From: Porticoccus sp964276025 | Lineage (GTDB): Bacteria; Pseudomonadota; Gammaproteobacteria; Pseudomonadales; Porticoccaceae | Reading direction: 5' to 3' | Length of the DNA: 64,000 nucleotides | Assembly: GCA_964276025.1 (NCBI GenBank) | Contig: CAXYDD010000001.1 | Coordinates: 1-64,000 of the forward strand | In this document: piece by piece, positions 27,618-36,953 of the stretch | Numbering within the stretch: position 1 is the stretch's first letter | How the letters are laid out: each line of letters begins with the position of its first letter | Made by a program: the position numbers and the translations under genes | The notes under the pieces: model-generated | What the model was told of the DNA's origin: nothing | The model's database searches: none | The model's input: only the letters and a program-made list of their open reading frames with translations

Positions 27618-28133
27618 ATGCTTAGTCAATTAAGAACTATGTGGGCAATTCTAAAGCATACTTTCACTAAAGCGGAGACAGTTCAATATCCTGAAGAAAA
27701 GCCCTATCTCGCTCCACGTTATCGAGGGCGTATTGTATTAACTCGTGATCCAGATGGAGAAGAACGTTGCGTAGCTTGTAATTTATGTGCTGCTGTTTGC
27801 CCTGTAGATTGCATTGCACTTCAAAAAGATACTCGTGAGGACGGAAGTTGGTACCCAGAATTTTTTCGTATTAACTTCTCACGATGCATTATGTGTGGAA
27901 TGTGTGAAGAAGCCTGCCCAACCTATGCAATTCAGTTGACGCCAGATTTTGAGATGTGTGAGTACGATCGTCAAAGTATGGTCTATGAAAAAGAACATTT
28001 ATTAATCAACGGTGTTGGTAAATATCCAGATTATAACTTTTATCGTGTTTCTGGATTAAAAACTTCTTATAAAGATAAGGGTGAGGGTAAGAACGAAGCT
28101 TATCCGATAGATGTTAAGAGCCTGATGCCATGA
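27618..28133 (+). CDS. nuoI: NADH-quinone oxidoreductase subunit I
   Basis: Ferredoxin-like TYKY subunit of 171 aa that passes electrons to N2. It binds clusters N6a and N6b through C51, C54, C57, C61 (CVACNLCAAVCP) and C90, C93, C96, C100 (CIMCGMCEEACP). The N-terminal helix (MWAILKHTFTKAETVQYPEE) anchors it to the membrane face. A 57-bp gap, the longest inside the nuo operon, separates it from nuoJ; I see no terminator there. Confidence 0.97.
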   Translation: MLSQLRTMWAILKHTFTKAETVQYPEEKPYLAPRYRGRIVLTRDPDGEERCVACNLCAAVCPVDCIALQKDTREDGSWYPEFFRINFSRCIMCGMCEEACPTYAIQLTPDFEMCEYDRQSMVYEKEHLLINGVGKYPDYNFYRVSGLKTSYKDKGEGKNEAYPIDVKSLMP

Positions 28134-28190
28134 AATCGTATATTAAAAAATTTGAAACGGAATATAGGTTCATAAAACAAGAGACTTTAT

Positions 28191-28730
28191 ATGCTTGAGA
28201 TATCACTTTTTTATGTTGCAGCTACAGTCGCGCTAATCTCTACTATATTTGCTATGACTAGAATCAATGCCATTCACGCATTGATTTATCTCATAGTTTC
28301 TCTTTTAGCTGTTGCAGTAATATTTTACTTAATTGGGGCACCATTTGTAGCAGCACTTGAAATCGTAATATATGCCGGAGCAATTATGGTTTTATTTGTT
28401 TTTGTAATTATGATGCTAAATCTTGGCGCAAAAGGTGATGCTCGAGAGAAAAAATGGATGAGCCCATCAGTTTGGGTGGGTCCAGCCTTGCTGGCATTTA
28501 TTTTATTTGTCGTATTGCTCTATGTCATTTCATCCGCCGAGGGACCCGTAAGTACTGGTGTAGTTGGGGCAAAACAAGTCGGATTAAGTTTATTTGGTCC
28601 TTATGTATTGGCGGTTGAGATAGCTTCTATGCTACTACTTGCTGGACTTGTAGGATCGTTTCACTTAGGTCGTCGATATTTAGATAGATACAATCCTAAT
28701 GAGTTGAAGTCTGAGCAGGAGAATAAGTAG
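28191..28730 (+). CDS. nuoJ: NADH-quinone oxidoreductase subunit J
   Basis: Polytopic membrane subunit (ND6 type), 179 aa with five predicted helices. The third contains EIVIYAGAIMVLFVFVIMML, which carries the conserved glutamate and the pi-bulge typical of NuoJ. The late GPYVLAVEIASMLLLAGLVG segment is also conserved. Its TAG stop shares one base with the GTG start of nuoK. Confidence 0.96.
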   Translation: MLEISLFYVAATVALISTIFAMTRINAIHALIYLIVSLLAVAVIFYLIGAPFVAALEIVIYAGAIMVLFVFVIMMLNLGAKGDAREKKWMSPSVWVGPALLAFILFVVLLYVISSAEGPVSTGVVGAKQVGLSLFGPYVLAVEIASMLLLAGLVGSFHLGRRYLDRYNPNELKSEQENK

Positions 28731-29044
28731 TGGAGGGATTAAATATACCACTTAACCATATTTTGTTGATCTCATCCTTATTATTTGTAATTGGTATGCT
28801 TGGCTTAATGATTCGCCGTAATATTATTTTCATTCTCATGTCTCTCGAAGTCATGCTCAATTCTGCAGCGCTAGCTTTTGTTGCTGCTGGAGCTCACTGG
28901 GGTCAGCCAGATGGCCAGATAGTTTTCATGTTAATACTGAGTATCGCTGCAGCTGAAGTAGCTGTTGGTTTGAGCTTAGTTCTTCAGGTTCAAAGACGAT
29001 TTAAGACCTTAGATATGGATAATCTTGATGGAATGAGTGGATAG
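28730..29044 (+). CDS. nuoK: NADH-quinone oxidoreductase subunit K
   Basis: The ND4L-type membrane subunit, 104 aa and three helices. It has the two membrane glutamates of the proton path (SLEVMLNSAALAF and AAAEVAVGLSLVL). The start is GTG at 28730, sharing one base with the nuoJ stop (TAGTG) and preceded by AGGAG inside nuoJ. nuoL begins 2 bp after its end. Confidence 0.97.
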   Translation: MEGLNIPLNHILLISSLLFVIGMLGLMIRRNIIFILMSLEVMLNSAALAFVAAGAHWGQPDGQIVFMLILSIAAAEVAVGLSLVLQVQRRFKTLDMDNLDGMSG

Positions 29045-29046
29045 TT

Positions 29047-30882
29047 ATGATTGAACTTATCGGCTTAGTGCCACTTATTCCTTTAGTTAGCTCAATAATA
29101 TTGATGGTATTTGGAGCTAAATTATCAAGACTTTCTATTGGGGTTATCGGTGTTGGATCTGTAGGTATAGCAGCTTTAATAACCGCAAAGATAGGAGCTG
29201 AGTTCTTAATTAATCCTGAAATTTATACTTTATCTCTATGGACTTGGATGCAGGTAGGAAGCTTTTCTCCCGGAGTTTCCTTTTATTTTGATGGACTAAC
29301 TCTAGTAATGATGTCAGTGATCACGGGCGTTGGATTTTTAATCCACTTGTTTTCTACAGAATTTATGGAAGAAGATTCTAGTTATGCACGTTACTTTTCT
29401 TATCTAAATATGTTTGTTGCCGCTATGTTAATTTTGGTTATGGCAGATAATTTACTGCTTCTTTATCTTGGCTGGGAGGGGGTAGGTGTATGTAGCTATC
29501 TTTTAGTCGGCTTTTGGTATCAAAATTCATCAAATGGATATGCTGCAAGAAAAGCATTTATTGTTACTCGTATTGGCGATACTTTAATGGCGGTAGGGCT
29601 ATTCTTGCTGTTCACTGAATTAGGTACTCTAGATATACAGTCTATTGGCGATATCGCAAAAAATAAATGGCAAGTCGGTGACAATATGCCACTTATTGTT
29701 TGTCTTCTCATCTTAGGTGGTGCAGTTGGTAAGTCAGCACAGCTTCCTCTTCATACATGGCTTCCTGATGCAATGGCCGGCCCAACTCCTGTAAGTGCTT
29801 TGATACATGCTGCTACTATGGTTACTGCGGGTGTTTATTTGATTGCACGTACTCATGAGCTTTTTTTGCTTTCACCGATTGCGATGACAATAGTAGCAAT
29901 TGTTGGCTTGGCAACTTCTCTAATGGCAGCTTTTACTGCGCTAACTCAGCACGATATAAAGCGTATTCTTGCCTACTCTACAATTAGCCAGATTGGTTAT
30001 ATGTTTTTAGCTTTGGGTGTCGGAGCCTGGACTGCAGGGATTTTCCATTTAATGACTCATGCCTTTTTCAAAGCTTTATTATTCTTAGGATCTGGGGCTA
30101 TTATTCATTGTCTTCATCACGAGCATAATATTTTTAAGATGGGTGGTCTCCGGACTCGTATGCCAGTAACATTTTGGAGTTTCATGATTGGCTCTGCAGC
30201 TCTAGCAGCATTACCAATGACATCAGGTTTTTTCAGCAAAGATTTGATCCTTTTGCAGGCTTACCAAGCTGAAGGCATAGGTCCATGGCTTTGGTTTGGC
30301 GGTTTAGTTGGAGCTCTACTTACCGCTATTTATAGTTTCCGCCTAGTGTTCGTAGTATTTTTTGGCCAAATAAATACCGAGCCAGATAAAACTACAGGAT
30401 GGAGAATGTCTATACCTTTAAGCTTACTTTGCTTTTTGGCTTTATTGGGTGGCTGGATCATCATTCCTGTTAATCAGGTTTTCCCTCCAGCTATATTCGA
30501 ACATCCTTCACACTGGATTGAATACATATCTATTGCAGTTCCAATTATCGGCGTAATAATTGCTTATCTAGTTTTTCTTGGCAAACAACTTAATTTAAGA
30601 TTTTTTCTAGATATTGCTTTTATACAAAAACTCCAAAGATTTTGGTTTAGTGGCTGGGGTATAGATTGGCTTTATGATCAGATCTTAGTGAAACCTTATT
30701 ACAATATTGCTAAATCATTAAAACAGGAACCAGTAGATAATTTTTATGGGTTTATTGTTAATGTAAGTCAAGCGCTTAATCGATGGTTATCTTCAGGTCA
30801 AAGTGGGCAAATGCGACGCTATATAACTAGTATGGTATTTGGGTTAATCGTAGTACTAATAATACTAGCTGGGACGCTCTGA
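29047..30882 (+). CDS. nuoL: NADH-quinone oxidoreductase subunit L
   Basis: Distal antiporter-like proton-pumping subunit (ND5), 611 aa. Conserved pieces are LGWEGVGVCSYLLVGFWYQ (helix 5 glutamate), GKSAQLPLHTWLPDAMAGPTPVSALIHAATMV, and the lysine-bearing TQHDIKRILAYSTISQIGYM. The C-terminal part includes the lateral helix and ends with a hydrophobic anchor (VFGLIVVLIILAGTL). It shares one base with nuoM (TGATG). Confidence 0.97.
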   Translation: MIELIGLVPLIPLVSSIILMVFGAKLSRLSIGVIGVGSVGIAALITAKIGAEFLINPEIYTLSLWTWMQVGSFSPGVSFYFDGLTLVMMSVITGVGFLIHLFSTEFMEEDSSYARYFSYLNMFVAAMLILVMADNLLLLYLGWEGVGVCSYLLVGFWYQNSSNGYAARKAFIVTRIGDTLMAVGLFLLFTELGTLDIQSIGDIAKNKWQVGDNMPLIVCLLILGGAVGKSAQLPLHTWLPDAMAGPTPVSALIHAATMVTAGVYLIARTHELFLLSPIAMTIVAIVGLATSLMAAFTALTQHDIKRILAYSTISQIGYMFLALGVGAWTAGIFHLMTHAFFKALLFLGSGAIIHCLHHEHNIFKMGGLRTRMPVTFWSFMIGSAALAALPMTSGFFSKDLILLQAYQAEGIGPWLWFGGLVGALLTAIYSFRLVFVVFFGQINTEPDKTTGWRMSIPLSLLCFLALLGGWIIIPVNQVFPPAIFEHPSHWIEYISIAVPIIGVIIAYLVFLGKQLNLRFFLDIAFIQKLQRFWFSGWGIDWLYDQILVKPYYNIAKSLKQEPVDNFYGFIVNVSQALNRWLSSGQSGQMRRYITSMVFGLIVVLIILAGTL

Positions 30883-32396
30883 TGTTGATGATTAATCTAA
30901 TTCTTATATTATTGGTTGGCGGAATCATTGCAATATTTTCTGAGCGACTGGGAGAGAGTGTTCCTCGTAAAGTTGCACTAGCAGTCATTATAATTGATCT
31001 GGTTTATTTTCTTACAATCCTGTTATTAGAACCTCAGCTAAATTTACTTCAAATACCAACCCCTGACAACCCAGGTACCTGGTTGATGCACTATAGCGCT
31101 CAATGGATTCCATCTTTTGGTATCAAGATTGAATTTGGCCTTGATGGGCTGAGCATGTTGATGGTTATTTTAACCCTAATATTAGGGGCTATTGCAGTAA
31201 GTTCCTCATGGACAGATATAAAACTTAAACATGGATTTTTTGAGGCTAACCTTTTATGGACACTAGCCGGTGTTTTGGGCGTATTCATGGCTTTAGATTT
31301 ATTTCTCTTTTTCTTATTTTGGGAAGTAATGCTGATCCCTATGTATTTTATGATTGCCATATGGGGTCATGAGAATCGTAGTTATGCTGCTATGAAGTTC
31401 TTTATTTTTACTCAGGCTAGCGGACTTTTGATGTTAGTCTCTACATTAGCGTTAGTATTGTTTAACTTCAATGATACCGGGATTTGGACTTTTAGTTATT
31501 TTGATTTATTAGACAATAAAATTTCAAGCCAGGCGTCATTTTGGCTAATGTTAGGATTTTTTGTTGCTTTTGTCGTCAAGCTTCCAGGCTTCCCATTTCA
31601 TACATGGCTTCCAGACGCCCATACTCAGGCACCTACTGCTGGTAGTGTCATTCTTGCAGGAATATTACTTAAAACTGGTGCTTATGGACTAATCCGCTTT
31701 GCTGTCCCTTTGTTTCCTGAGGCATCTAAAGAATTTACACCAATTGCTTTATGGTTGGGTGCTGCAGGAGTTATTTATGGGGCAGTACTAGCATTCAGTC
31801 AAACAGATTTTAAGCGCCTAGTTGCCTATAGTAGCGTCAGTCATATGGGTTTTGTTCTACTTGGTGTATATGCATGGAATATTCTGGCACTTCAGGGTGC
31901 AGTTATGCAGATGATTGCCCATGGATTTAGTACAGCGGCACTATTTATGATTGCTGGATCCCTCCAAGAACGGCTGCACACAAGAGATATGAGAAAAATG
32001 AGCGGATTATGGCAAAACATGCCTCGCATGGGCGCTATAGCAATGTTTTTTGTAGTAGCATCTCTTGGTCTCCCAGGTCTGGGCAACTTCGTCGCTGAAT
32101 TTTTGGTATTAATAGGGCTTTTCCAGGTGGATCGCTTCCTTACTATTATAGCTGCTCTTGGTTTAATTACTGGCGCCGCATACTCTTTGATTTTAATGCA
32201 AAAATCGTTTCAGGGGGAGCCTGATCAAACGCGTCAATTATTAGATTTCGGAACAAGGGAAATGCTAACCATGACCGTGATGATCATCGCCCTAATTATA
32301 TTAGGTATATATCCACAGCCAATACTTGATGTTTCTCGACCAGTTATAGAAAGCCTAATCAATTTTTCAAGTTTGGTCACAGGAGGTCTTTCATGA
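30882..32396 (+). CDS. nuoM: NADH-quinone oxidoreductase subunit M
   Basis: Antiporter-like proton-pumping subunit (ND4), 504 aa, fourteen helices expected. Typical segments are FFLFWEVMLIPMYFMIAIWG (helix 5 glutamate), PFHTWLPDAHTQAPTAGSVI and QTDFKRLVAYSSVSHMGFVLLG. The ATG shares one base with the nuoL stop, and its own TGA overlaps the nuoN start by 4 bp, so translation is coupled along the whole membrane-arm block. Confidence 0.97.
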   Translation: MLMINLILILLVGGIIAIFSERLGESVPRKVALAVIIIDLVYFLTILLLEPQLNLLQIPTPDNPGTWLMHYSAQWIPSFGIKIEFGLDGLSMLMVILTLILGAIAVSSSWTDIKLKHGFFEANLLWTLAGVLGVFMALDLFLFFLFWEVMLIPMYFMIAIWGHENRSYAAMKFFIFTQASGLLMLVSTLALVLFNFNDTGIWTFSYFDLLDNKISSQASFWLMLGFFVAFVVKLPGFPFHTWLPDAHTQAPTAGSVILAGILLKTGAYGLIRFAVPLFPEASKEFTPIALWLGAAGVIYGAVLAFSQTDFKRLVAYSSVSHMGFVLLGVYAWNILALQGAVMQMIAHGFSTAALFMIAGSLQERLHTRDMRKMSGLWQNMPRMGAIAMFFVVASLGLPGLGNFVAEFLVLIGLFQVDRFLTIIAALGLITGAAYSLILMQKSFQGEPDQTRQLLDFGTREMLTMTVMIIALIILGIYPQPILDVSRPVIESLINFSSLVTGGLS

Positions 32397-33808
32397 ATTC
32401 AAGTCAGATTCAGGCTTTGATGCCGATTCTTATGCTGAGCTTAACAGCTATATCTTTGATGATTCAGGCCTCTATAAAAAGAAATGAGAAGGCTGCATTT
32501 ATCATAACCATTGTTGGGATATTGTTAGCGCTATGGGGTACTGAGTACGCAAGACAGTTTGTGCAACCTGTCACAATATTATTGCAAGTAGATACTTGGA
32601 CATTATTTTTTACAGCGCTAATTTTAATAGCGTCTTTAGTAACAGCCGTTCTTTCGCAAGATAGCTTTTCCCCGGAAGGTGAAAGAAAAGAGGAATATTA
32701 TCTTTTATTAGTTTTATCGGCCCTTGGTGCTGTGATCCTTATACAGTCAAGTCATATGGCTGCTTTATTGCTAGGTATGGAGTTAATGGGCGTATCTCTT
32801 TATGCAATGATTGCCTTTCCAGAAAAAGGTCTTTGGCCTCTTGAAGCAGCAGTTAAATATTTAGTATTGTCAGGATGCGCATCAGCTATTTTGCTATTTG
32901 GTTTCGCTTTAATTTATGCTGCAACCGGAGAGTTAAGTTATATAGGAATAGGTGAAAAAGCTGCTATTGGTTACGAGCGCAACCCACTATTGATCATGGC
33001 TGGAACTGCCATGGTTACTTCAGGTGTGGCTTTCAAGCTATCTTTAGTGCCTTTTCATATGTGGACTCCTGATGTCTACCAAGGATCACCGACACCAGTT
33101 TCAGGGTTTTTGGCAACTGTATCAAAGGGTGCTGTGTTTGTTGCCCTGACTCGAATTTATCTTGATGCTCACCTGTATCAGTATGAATCTTTCATTCTTG
33201 CTCTTTCTATCATAGCTATATTTTCAATCATTATCGGTAACTTGCTTGCCTTGTTACAGAATGATATCAAGCGGCTATTAGCTTATTCATCGATTGCACA
33301 TTTCGGATACTTATTAATTGTATTGATCGCTTTTACTAAAAGCGGAATGTCCAATGAGGCTATAACATTTTATTTAGCAGCATATATCTTAACAACACTT
33401 GCTGCTTTTACGGTGGTAGCAAGAGTTGATAAGGGAGATCCAAAAAGAAGTAAAATTGAACAATTTGAAGGGCTTTTTTGGAGAAATAAAATTCAAGCAT
33501 TAACTCTATCTGTAGCTATGCTCTCATTTGCAGGGATACCTCTTACTGCAGGGTTTATGGCTAAATTTTTTGTCATAAATGTAGCTATAGATTCTGCTAG
33601 CTGGATTTTGTTAAGCGCATTAGTTATTGGAAGCGCTATTGCTATTTATTACTATTTGAGAATCATCTTCTCTATGAGCAAGGCTGGTAATAACGAGAAT
33701 AGCTTGCAGGATTATTTTGGAAATATAACAGCATTACTCTTAACAGCTGTAATTTTAATATTAGGTAGTTGGCCTCAACCTTTCATCACCTATGCTAGTG
33801 GCCTTTAA
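32393..33808 (+). CDS. nuoN: NADH-quinone oxidoreductase subunit N
   Basis: Last antiporter-like subunit (ND2), 471 aa. It shows LLGMELMGVSLYAMIAF (helix 5 glutamate), PFHMWTPDVYQGSPTPVSGFLATVSKGAVF and the lysine in LQNDIKRLLAYSSIAHFGYLL. It overlaps nuoM by 4 bp and closes the nuoA-N set in the standard order. A CBS-domain gene begins 27 bp later with no terminator between. Confidence 0.97.
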   Translation: MNSSQIQALMPILMLSLTAISLMIQASIKRNEKAAFIITIVGILLALWGTEYARQFVQPVTILLQVDTWTLFFTALILIASLVTAVLSQDSFSPEGERKEEYYLLLVLSALGAVILIQSSHMAALLLGMELMGVSLYAMIAFPEKGLWPLEAAVKYLVLSGCASAILLFGFALIYAATGELSYIGIGEKAAIGYERNPLLIMAGTAMVTSGVAFKLSLVPFHMWTPDVYQGSPTPVSGFLATVSKGAVFVALTRIYLDAHLYQYESFILALSIIAIFSIIIGNLLALLQNDIKRLLAYSSIAHFGYLLIVLIAFTKSGMSNEAITFYLAAYILTTLAAFTVVARVDKGDPKRSKIEQFEGLFWRNKIQALTLSVAMLSFAGIPLTAGFMAKFFVINVAIDSASWILLSALVIGSAIAIYYYLRIIFSMSKAGNNENSLQDYFGNITALLLTAVILILGSWPQPFITYASGL

Positions 33809-33835
33809 TTAAATCAAAGAGGTAAGGAGAATATA

Positions 33836-34276
33836 ATGCCTTTACGTTCTGTAGATATCTGTGATTACTTACTCACTGATCCTGTGACAATCGGTCCAGA
33901 CGAAAATATATTTCATGCTATCGATATCATTATTAAGCAAAAAGTATCTGGTGTGTGTGTTATCAATAAAAATGGAGATTTAGTAGGTGTGCTGTCGGAG
34001 CTTGATTGTATGAAAGCAGTCCTTGGTGCTACCTATAATGATGGCTGTCGATCAGGTGGAAGCGGCTATGGGAATGTAATCGAATTTATGACTACAGAAA
34101 TCGATTGTTGTGAGATAGATGAGGATATAGTCGATGTAGCTGCTGATATGCTAAAAAAAGGACACAGAAGACGCCCAGTTTTAGATCACGGAAAACTTGT
34201 AGGGCAAATAACATGCCGCAGGCTGCTTTCTGCAGTAAGTAAATTCGCATGTCCAGAAAAAGACCTATACTCCTAG
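33836..34276 (+). CDS. CBS-domain pair protein
   Basis: A 146-aa soluble protein made of two CBS domains: about residues 8-65 (DYLLTDPVTIGPDENIFHAIDIII, VSGVCVINKNGDLVGVLSELD) and 80-140 (VIEFMTTEIDCCEIDED, RRRPVLDHGKLVGQIT). CBS pairs bind adenine nucleotides and act as energy or redox sensors. GGTAAGGAG precedes the ATG. It starts 27 bp after nuoN, so it is probably transcribed with complex I. It contains six cysteines, unusual for such a protein. Function unknown. Confidence 0.82.
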   Translation: MPLRSVDICDYLLTDPVTIGPDENIFHAIDIIIKQKVSGVCVINKNGDLVGVLSELDCMKAVLGATYNDGCRSGGSGYGNVIEFMTTEIDCCEIDEDIVDVAADMLKKGHRRRPVLDHGKLVGQITCRRLLSAVSKFACPEKDLYS

Positions 34277-34301
34277 ATTTACCTCTGGGGGTTAGAAGTA
34301 C

Positions 34302-34748
34302 TTACTCCCAAAATTTCCATTTACTTTTTATTGCAGGATTTCTCGGGTCTTTTGTAGCTATTTTGCCGTCATAAGGAATACACGGTCGCCCACTTTGTTT
34401 TTTAACAGAACAGGCTTTAACCATAGGCTTTTTTTCTTCAATAAGTGATTCAATAGCACTCTGAAGTGTCTCCCCCTTATACAAAAGACAGTATTCATCG
34501 AGCCAAATTGAAATATTTTCTTGGCTGTTATTTTTTAGAACACCTTTTGGGTGTTTTCCTGTGTATTTATATTTATTATAGGCCGATATAAATCCATTAA
34601 ACCAGTAAAGAGTAGTTGCTTCGGACTGTTCTTGACGTACCTTGGACCAGTCACTACAACTAGATGCCACAGAATCCCTATTTTCTGCATACGCGCAGCT
34701 GGTATGAACTGCTAATGAAATAATAATTAGATAAATATACTTTGACAT
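34302..34748 (-). CDS. Secreted protein with Rap1a/HdeA-like pattern, unknown role
   Basis: A 148-aa product with a Sec signal peptide (MSKYIYLIIISLAVHTSCAYA, cut before ENRDS). The mature part has an early cysteine, a W-F-N-G-F-I-S-A-Y-N segment and W-L-D-E-Y-C, spaced like small periplasmic proteins of the Rap1a/HdeA-like group. Two more cysteines sit near the C-terminus (KACSVKK, RPCIPYD). The likeness is by pattern only. It is the second of two minus-strand secreted-protein genes. Confidence 0.6.
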   Translation of the reverse strand: MSKYIYLIIISLAVHTSCAYAENRDSVASSCSDWSKVRQEQSEATTLYWFNGFISAYNKYKYTGKHPKGVLKNNSQENISIWLDEYCLLYKGETLQSAIESLIEEKKPMVKACSVKKQSGRPCIPYDGKIATKDPRNPAIKSKWKFWE

Positions 34749-34798
34749 AAGCTATTTGAGTGCCAATTTTTTGTGTTTAAGCGATATACGATCATATT

Positions 34799-35353
34799 TT
34801 ATTCTTCAGGTATAGAGTTGAGCATAGCTTTGAAATATTCTGCAGGTATTATAATTTGATCGCTTCTATTGCCTTTAATTGTTATATCTAGCCCAGAGAC
34901 GGAACCATCAAAAAAATAAAGAAAACTTAAAGGTATAGCAAGTTTTTCCTCATACTGACAAATTTTCTCGGAGCAATCCTCATTAGTTTTCGACAGTAAT
35001 GTAAGTGGAAGCTTTACATTACCTTGAGCATTGACAGCACTTTTATAAGACCTCCAGTCCTTGTCTTTATATTTGGCGCTGATATAAATCGTATAGTGAT
35101 CAGCTCCTTTAAGATCAACGATACGCATCAGATATATATCTGAAAAATTTTCGGATAAAGCTTTACTTGAGGTAGAAAAATTTGGGCCATAAGTTATTTC
35201 GCCATTTTCTGTATCTTGTCTAATTTCTATAAAGTCACTAATGCTCTCTTCCGAGTCCCAATTAATAGACTGATTCTTTTTATTGCTTGCATGAATTTGA
35301 AAAAATAATGTAGAGCACAAGATAAGAATAAAAATATTGAAAAAAACCTTCAT
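34799..35353 (-). CDS. Secreted protein of unknown function
   Basis: A 184-aa product with an N-terminal signal peptide (MKVFFNIFILILCSTLFFQIHA, cut before SNKKN). The mature protein is polar, with two cysteines close together (EDCSEKICQYEE) that may form a disulfide. It alternates beta-like stretches (DHYTIYISAKY, GLDITIKG). I recognise no family. The strand, spacing (50 bp) and signal peptide suggest it forms a unit with the gene at 34302. Confidence 0.6.
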   Translation of the reverse strand: MKVFFNIFILILCSTLFFQIHASNKKNQSINWDSEESISDFIEIRQDTENGEITYGPNFSTSSKALSENFSDIYLMRIVDLKGADHYTIYISAKYKDKDWRSYKSAVNAQGNVKLPLTLLSKTNEDCSEKICQYEEKLAIPLSFLYFFDGSVSGLDITIKGNRSDQIIIPAEYFKAMLNSIPEE

Positions 35354-35493
35354 TTTTGACCTCCAGTAGATTTAGATAAATATATCAGCTTTTAGCTCGC
35401 CAGTCTTCCTGACTATTGAGGTTATTCATATCGTGTCATGTGATAATATGAATATTATTTTTTTAGTAATTTTTATTTAATAATTGGTCCTAC

Positions 35494-36150
35494 ATGAAAA
35501 AAATTAATGAAAATGACCAAAAGTATATCGTCAGAACTTTTCCTGTTGGAGTTCTTCAGTGCAACTGTACTATTATAGGTGATGCTATTTCTAAACTTGC
35601 TTTGGTCATAGATCCTGGCGGAAATGCAGATTTGATTATAGGAAAGCTAGATGAATACAGCCTCAAATGTATAGGTATTATTCATACGCATGCTCACTTT
35701 GACCATATTCTTGCTGCTGGTGAAATAAAAAAAGCAACAGGGGCGCCTATTTATTTGAATAAAGGTGATGTTCAGCTCTGGAAGGGTTTGGAGCAGCAAT
35801 GCATTATGTTTGGTTACCCAAGTGATGTGAAATTACCCGACCCAGATCAATACCTAAATGATGACCACGATCTTAATTGTTGTGGTGGAGTTGCTATACA
35901 TACTCCGGGACATACCCCTGGATCTACCAGTTTTTGGTTCGAAGATAGCAATCTATTGGTTGCAGGAGACACCCTTTTTAAAGGCGGGGTAGGTAGGACA
36001 GATTTTCCAGGTGGCGACTTTAACAAGATACAAACTTCAATCCGAGAACGTATCTACACTCTTAATGAGGAGGCTATTGTTATAACGGGGCACGGCCCAG
36101 CTACAACGATAGCAGACGAAAAAAATAGCAATAGATTTGTTAGACCATAG
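35494..36150 (+). CDS. Metallo-beta-lactamase-fold hydrolase, YcbL/glyoxalase II-like
   Basis: A 218-aa MBL-fold enzyme with the dinuclear metal motif HAHFDH (H66, H68, D70, H71), the second histidine in HTPGHTPGSTSFW, the bridging aspartate in VAGDTLFKGGVGRTDFPGGD, and the last histidine in ITGHGPATTI. The GGVGRTDFPGGD stretch marks the YcbL-like type II glyoxalase group, which hydrolyses glutathione thioesters or similar. It is single-domain and cytoplasmic. A dUTPase gene follows 43 bp later. Confidence 0.88.
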   Translation: MKKINENDQKYIVRTFPVGVLQCNCTIIGDAISKLALVIDPGGNADLIIGKLDEYSLKCIGIIHTHAHFDHILAAGEIKKATGAPIYLNKGDVQLWKGLEQQCIMFGYPSDVKLPDPDQYLNDDHDLNCCGGVAIHTPGHTPGSTSFWFEDSNLLVAGDTLFKGGVGRTDFPGGDFNKIQTSIRERIYTLNEEAIVITGHGPATTIADEKNSNRFVRP

Positions 36151-36193
36151 TTATTATTTTATGAAAATATATTACTAAAAATGGAGCTATAGA

Positions 36194-36814
36194 ATGAAAG
36201 AGAAGATTTTGATAATGCTGGATCTACAGGATGCCATGAATACCAAAGTCAAAAGCGATTGGCTTAATCAAGATTTTTCTTGGTATCGTGCAATCTGGGT
36301 AGAGAGCGCAGAGCTTCTCGATCACTATGGTTGGAAATGGTGGAAAAAACAAACACCGGATGCCGATCAAGTAAAGCTGGAATTGGTTGATATTTGGCAT
36401 TTTGGTTTGAGTATACTGTTACTTGAATCAGATAATAGAAAAAATATTGCTTCTGATATAACTGAAGGACTATCTAACGGGAAACCATCGGGTGATTTCC
36501 GTGCTGATCTCGAAGCCTTTACGTTAACTACACTCAAAACTAAAGGTTTTGACATTAGGGGTTTCTCGGCATTGATGACTGGTATCGATTTAACTTTTGA
36601 AGATCTCTATGTCAGCTACATTGGTAAAAATGTATTGAATTTTTTTCGTCAGGATAATGGCTATCAAGATGGTACATATAAAAAAGTATGGTCTGGTAAA
36701 GAGGACAATGAGCACTTAGTGGAGCTCATTGAAGATCTGGATAAAAATAGCAAAACTTTTAAAGATAATCTATACGACTCGCTTCAAGCTCGATATAGCG
36801 AAAGTGTAATATAA
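36194..36814 (+). CDS. Dimeric-type dUTP diphosphatase
   Basis: A 206-aa all-alpha dUTPase of the MazG-like dimeric class, converting dUTP to dUMP and pyrophosphate. The metal-binding motifs are ExxxL in WVESAELLDHYGWKWWKK and ELVDIWHFGLS, with GFDIRGFSALM and later YIGKNVLNFFRQDNGYQDG for substrate contact. It is not homologous to the trimeric Dut. GGAGC lies before the ATG at 36194. It lies between the MBL gene and dnaX. Confidence 0.85.
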   Translation: MKEKILIMLDLQDAMNTKVKSDWLNQDFSWYRAIWVESAELLDHYGWKWWKKQTPDADQVKLELVDIWHFGLSILLLESDNRKNIASDITEGLSNGKPSGDFRADLEAFTLTTLKTKGFDIRGFSALMTGIDLTFEDLYVSYIGKNVLNFFRQDNGYQDGTYKKVWSGKEDNEHLVELIEDLDKNSKTFKDNLYDSLQARYSESVI

Positions 36815-36953
36815 GGTGAATTTACTTATAGAGATCAATTTAGCAGTTTTAAAAAATCCAGGATTTGCTGACTTTGTTTCTTTTAGTAAAGTTACGTAAA
36901 CCTTATAATAGATTTATTGGGTGTGTTTAAATAAAATTAATTTGGCTATATTT

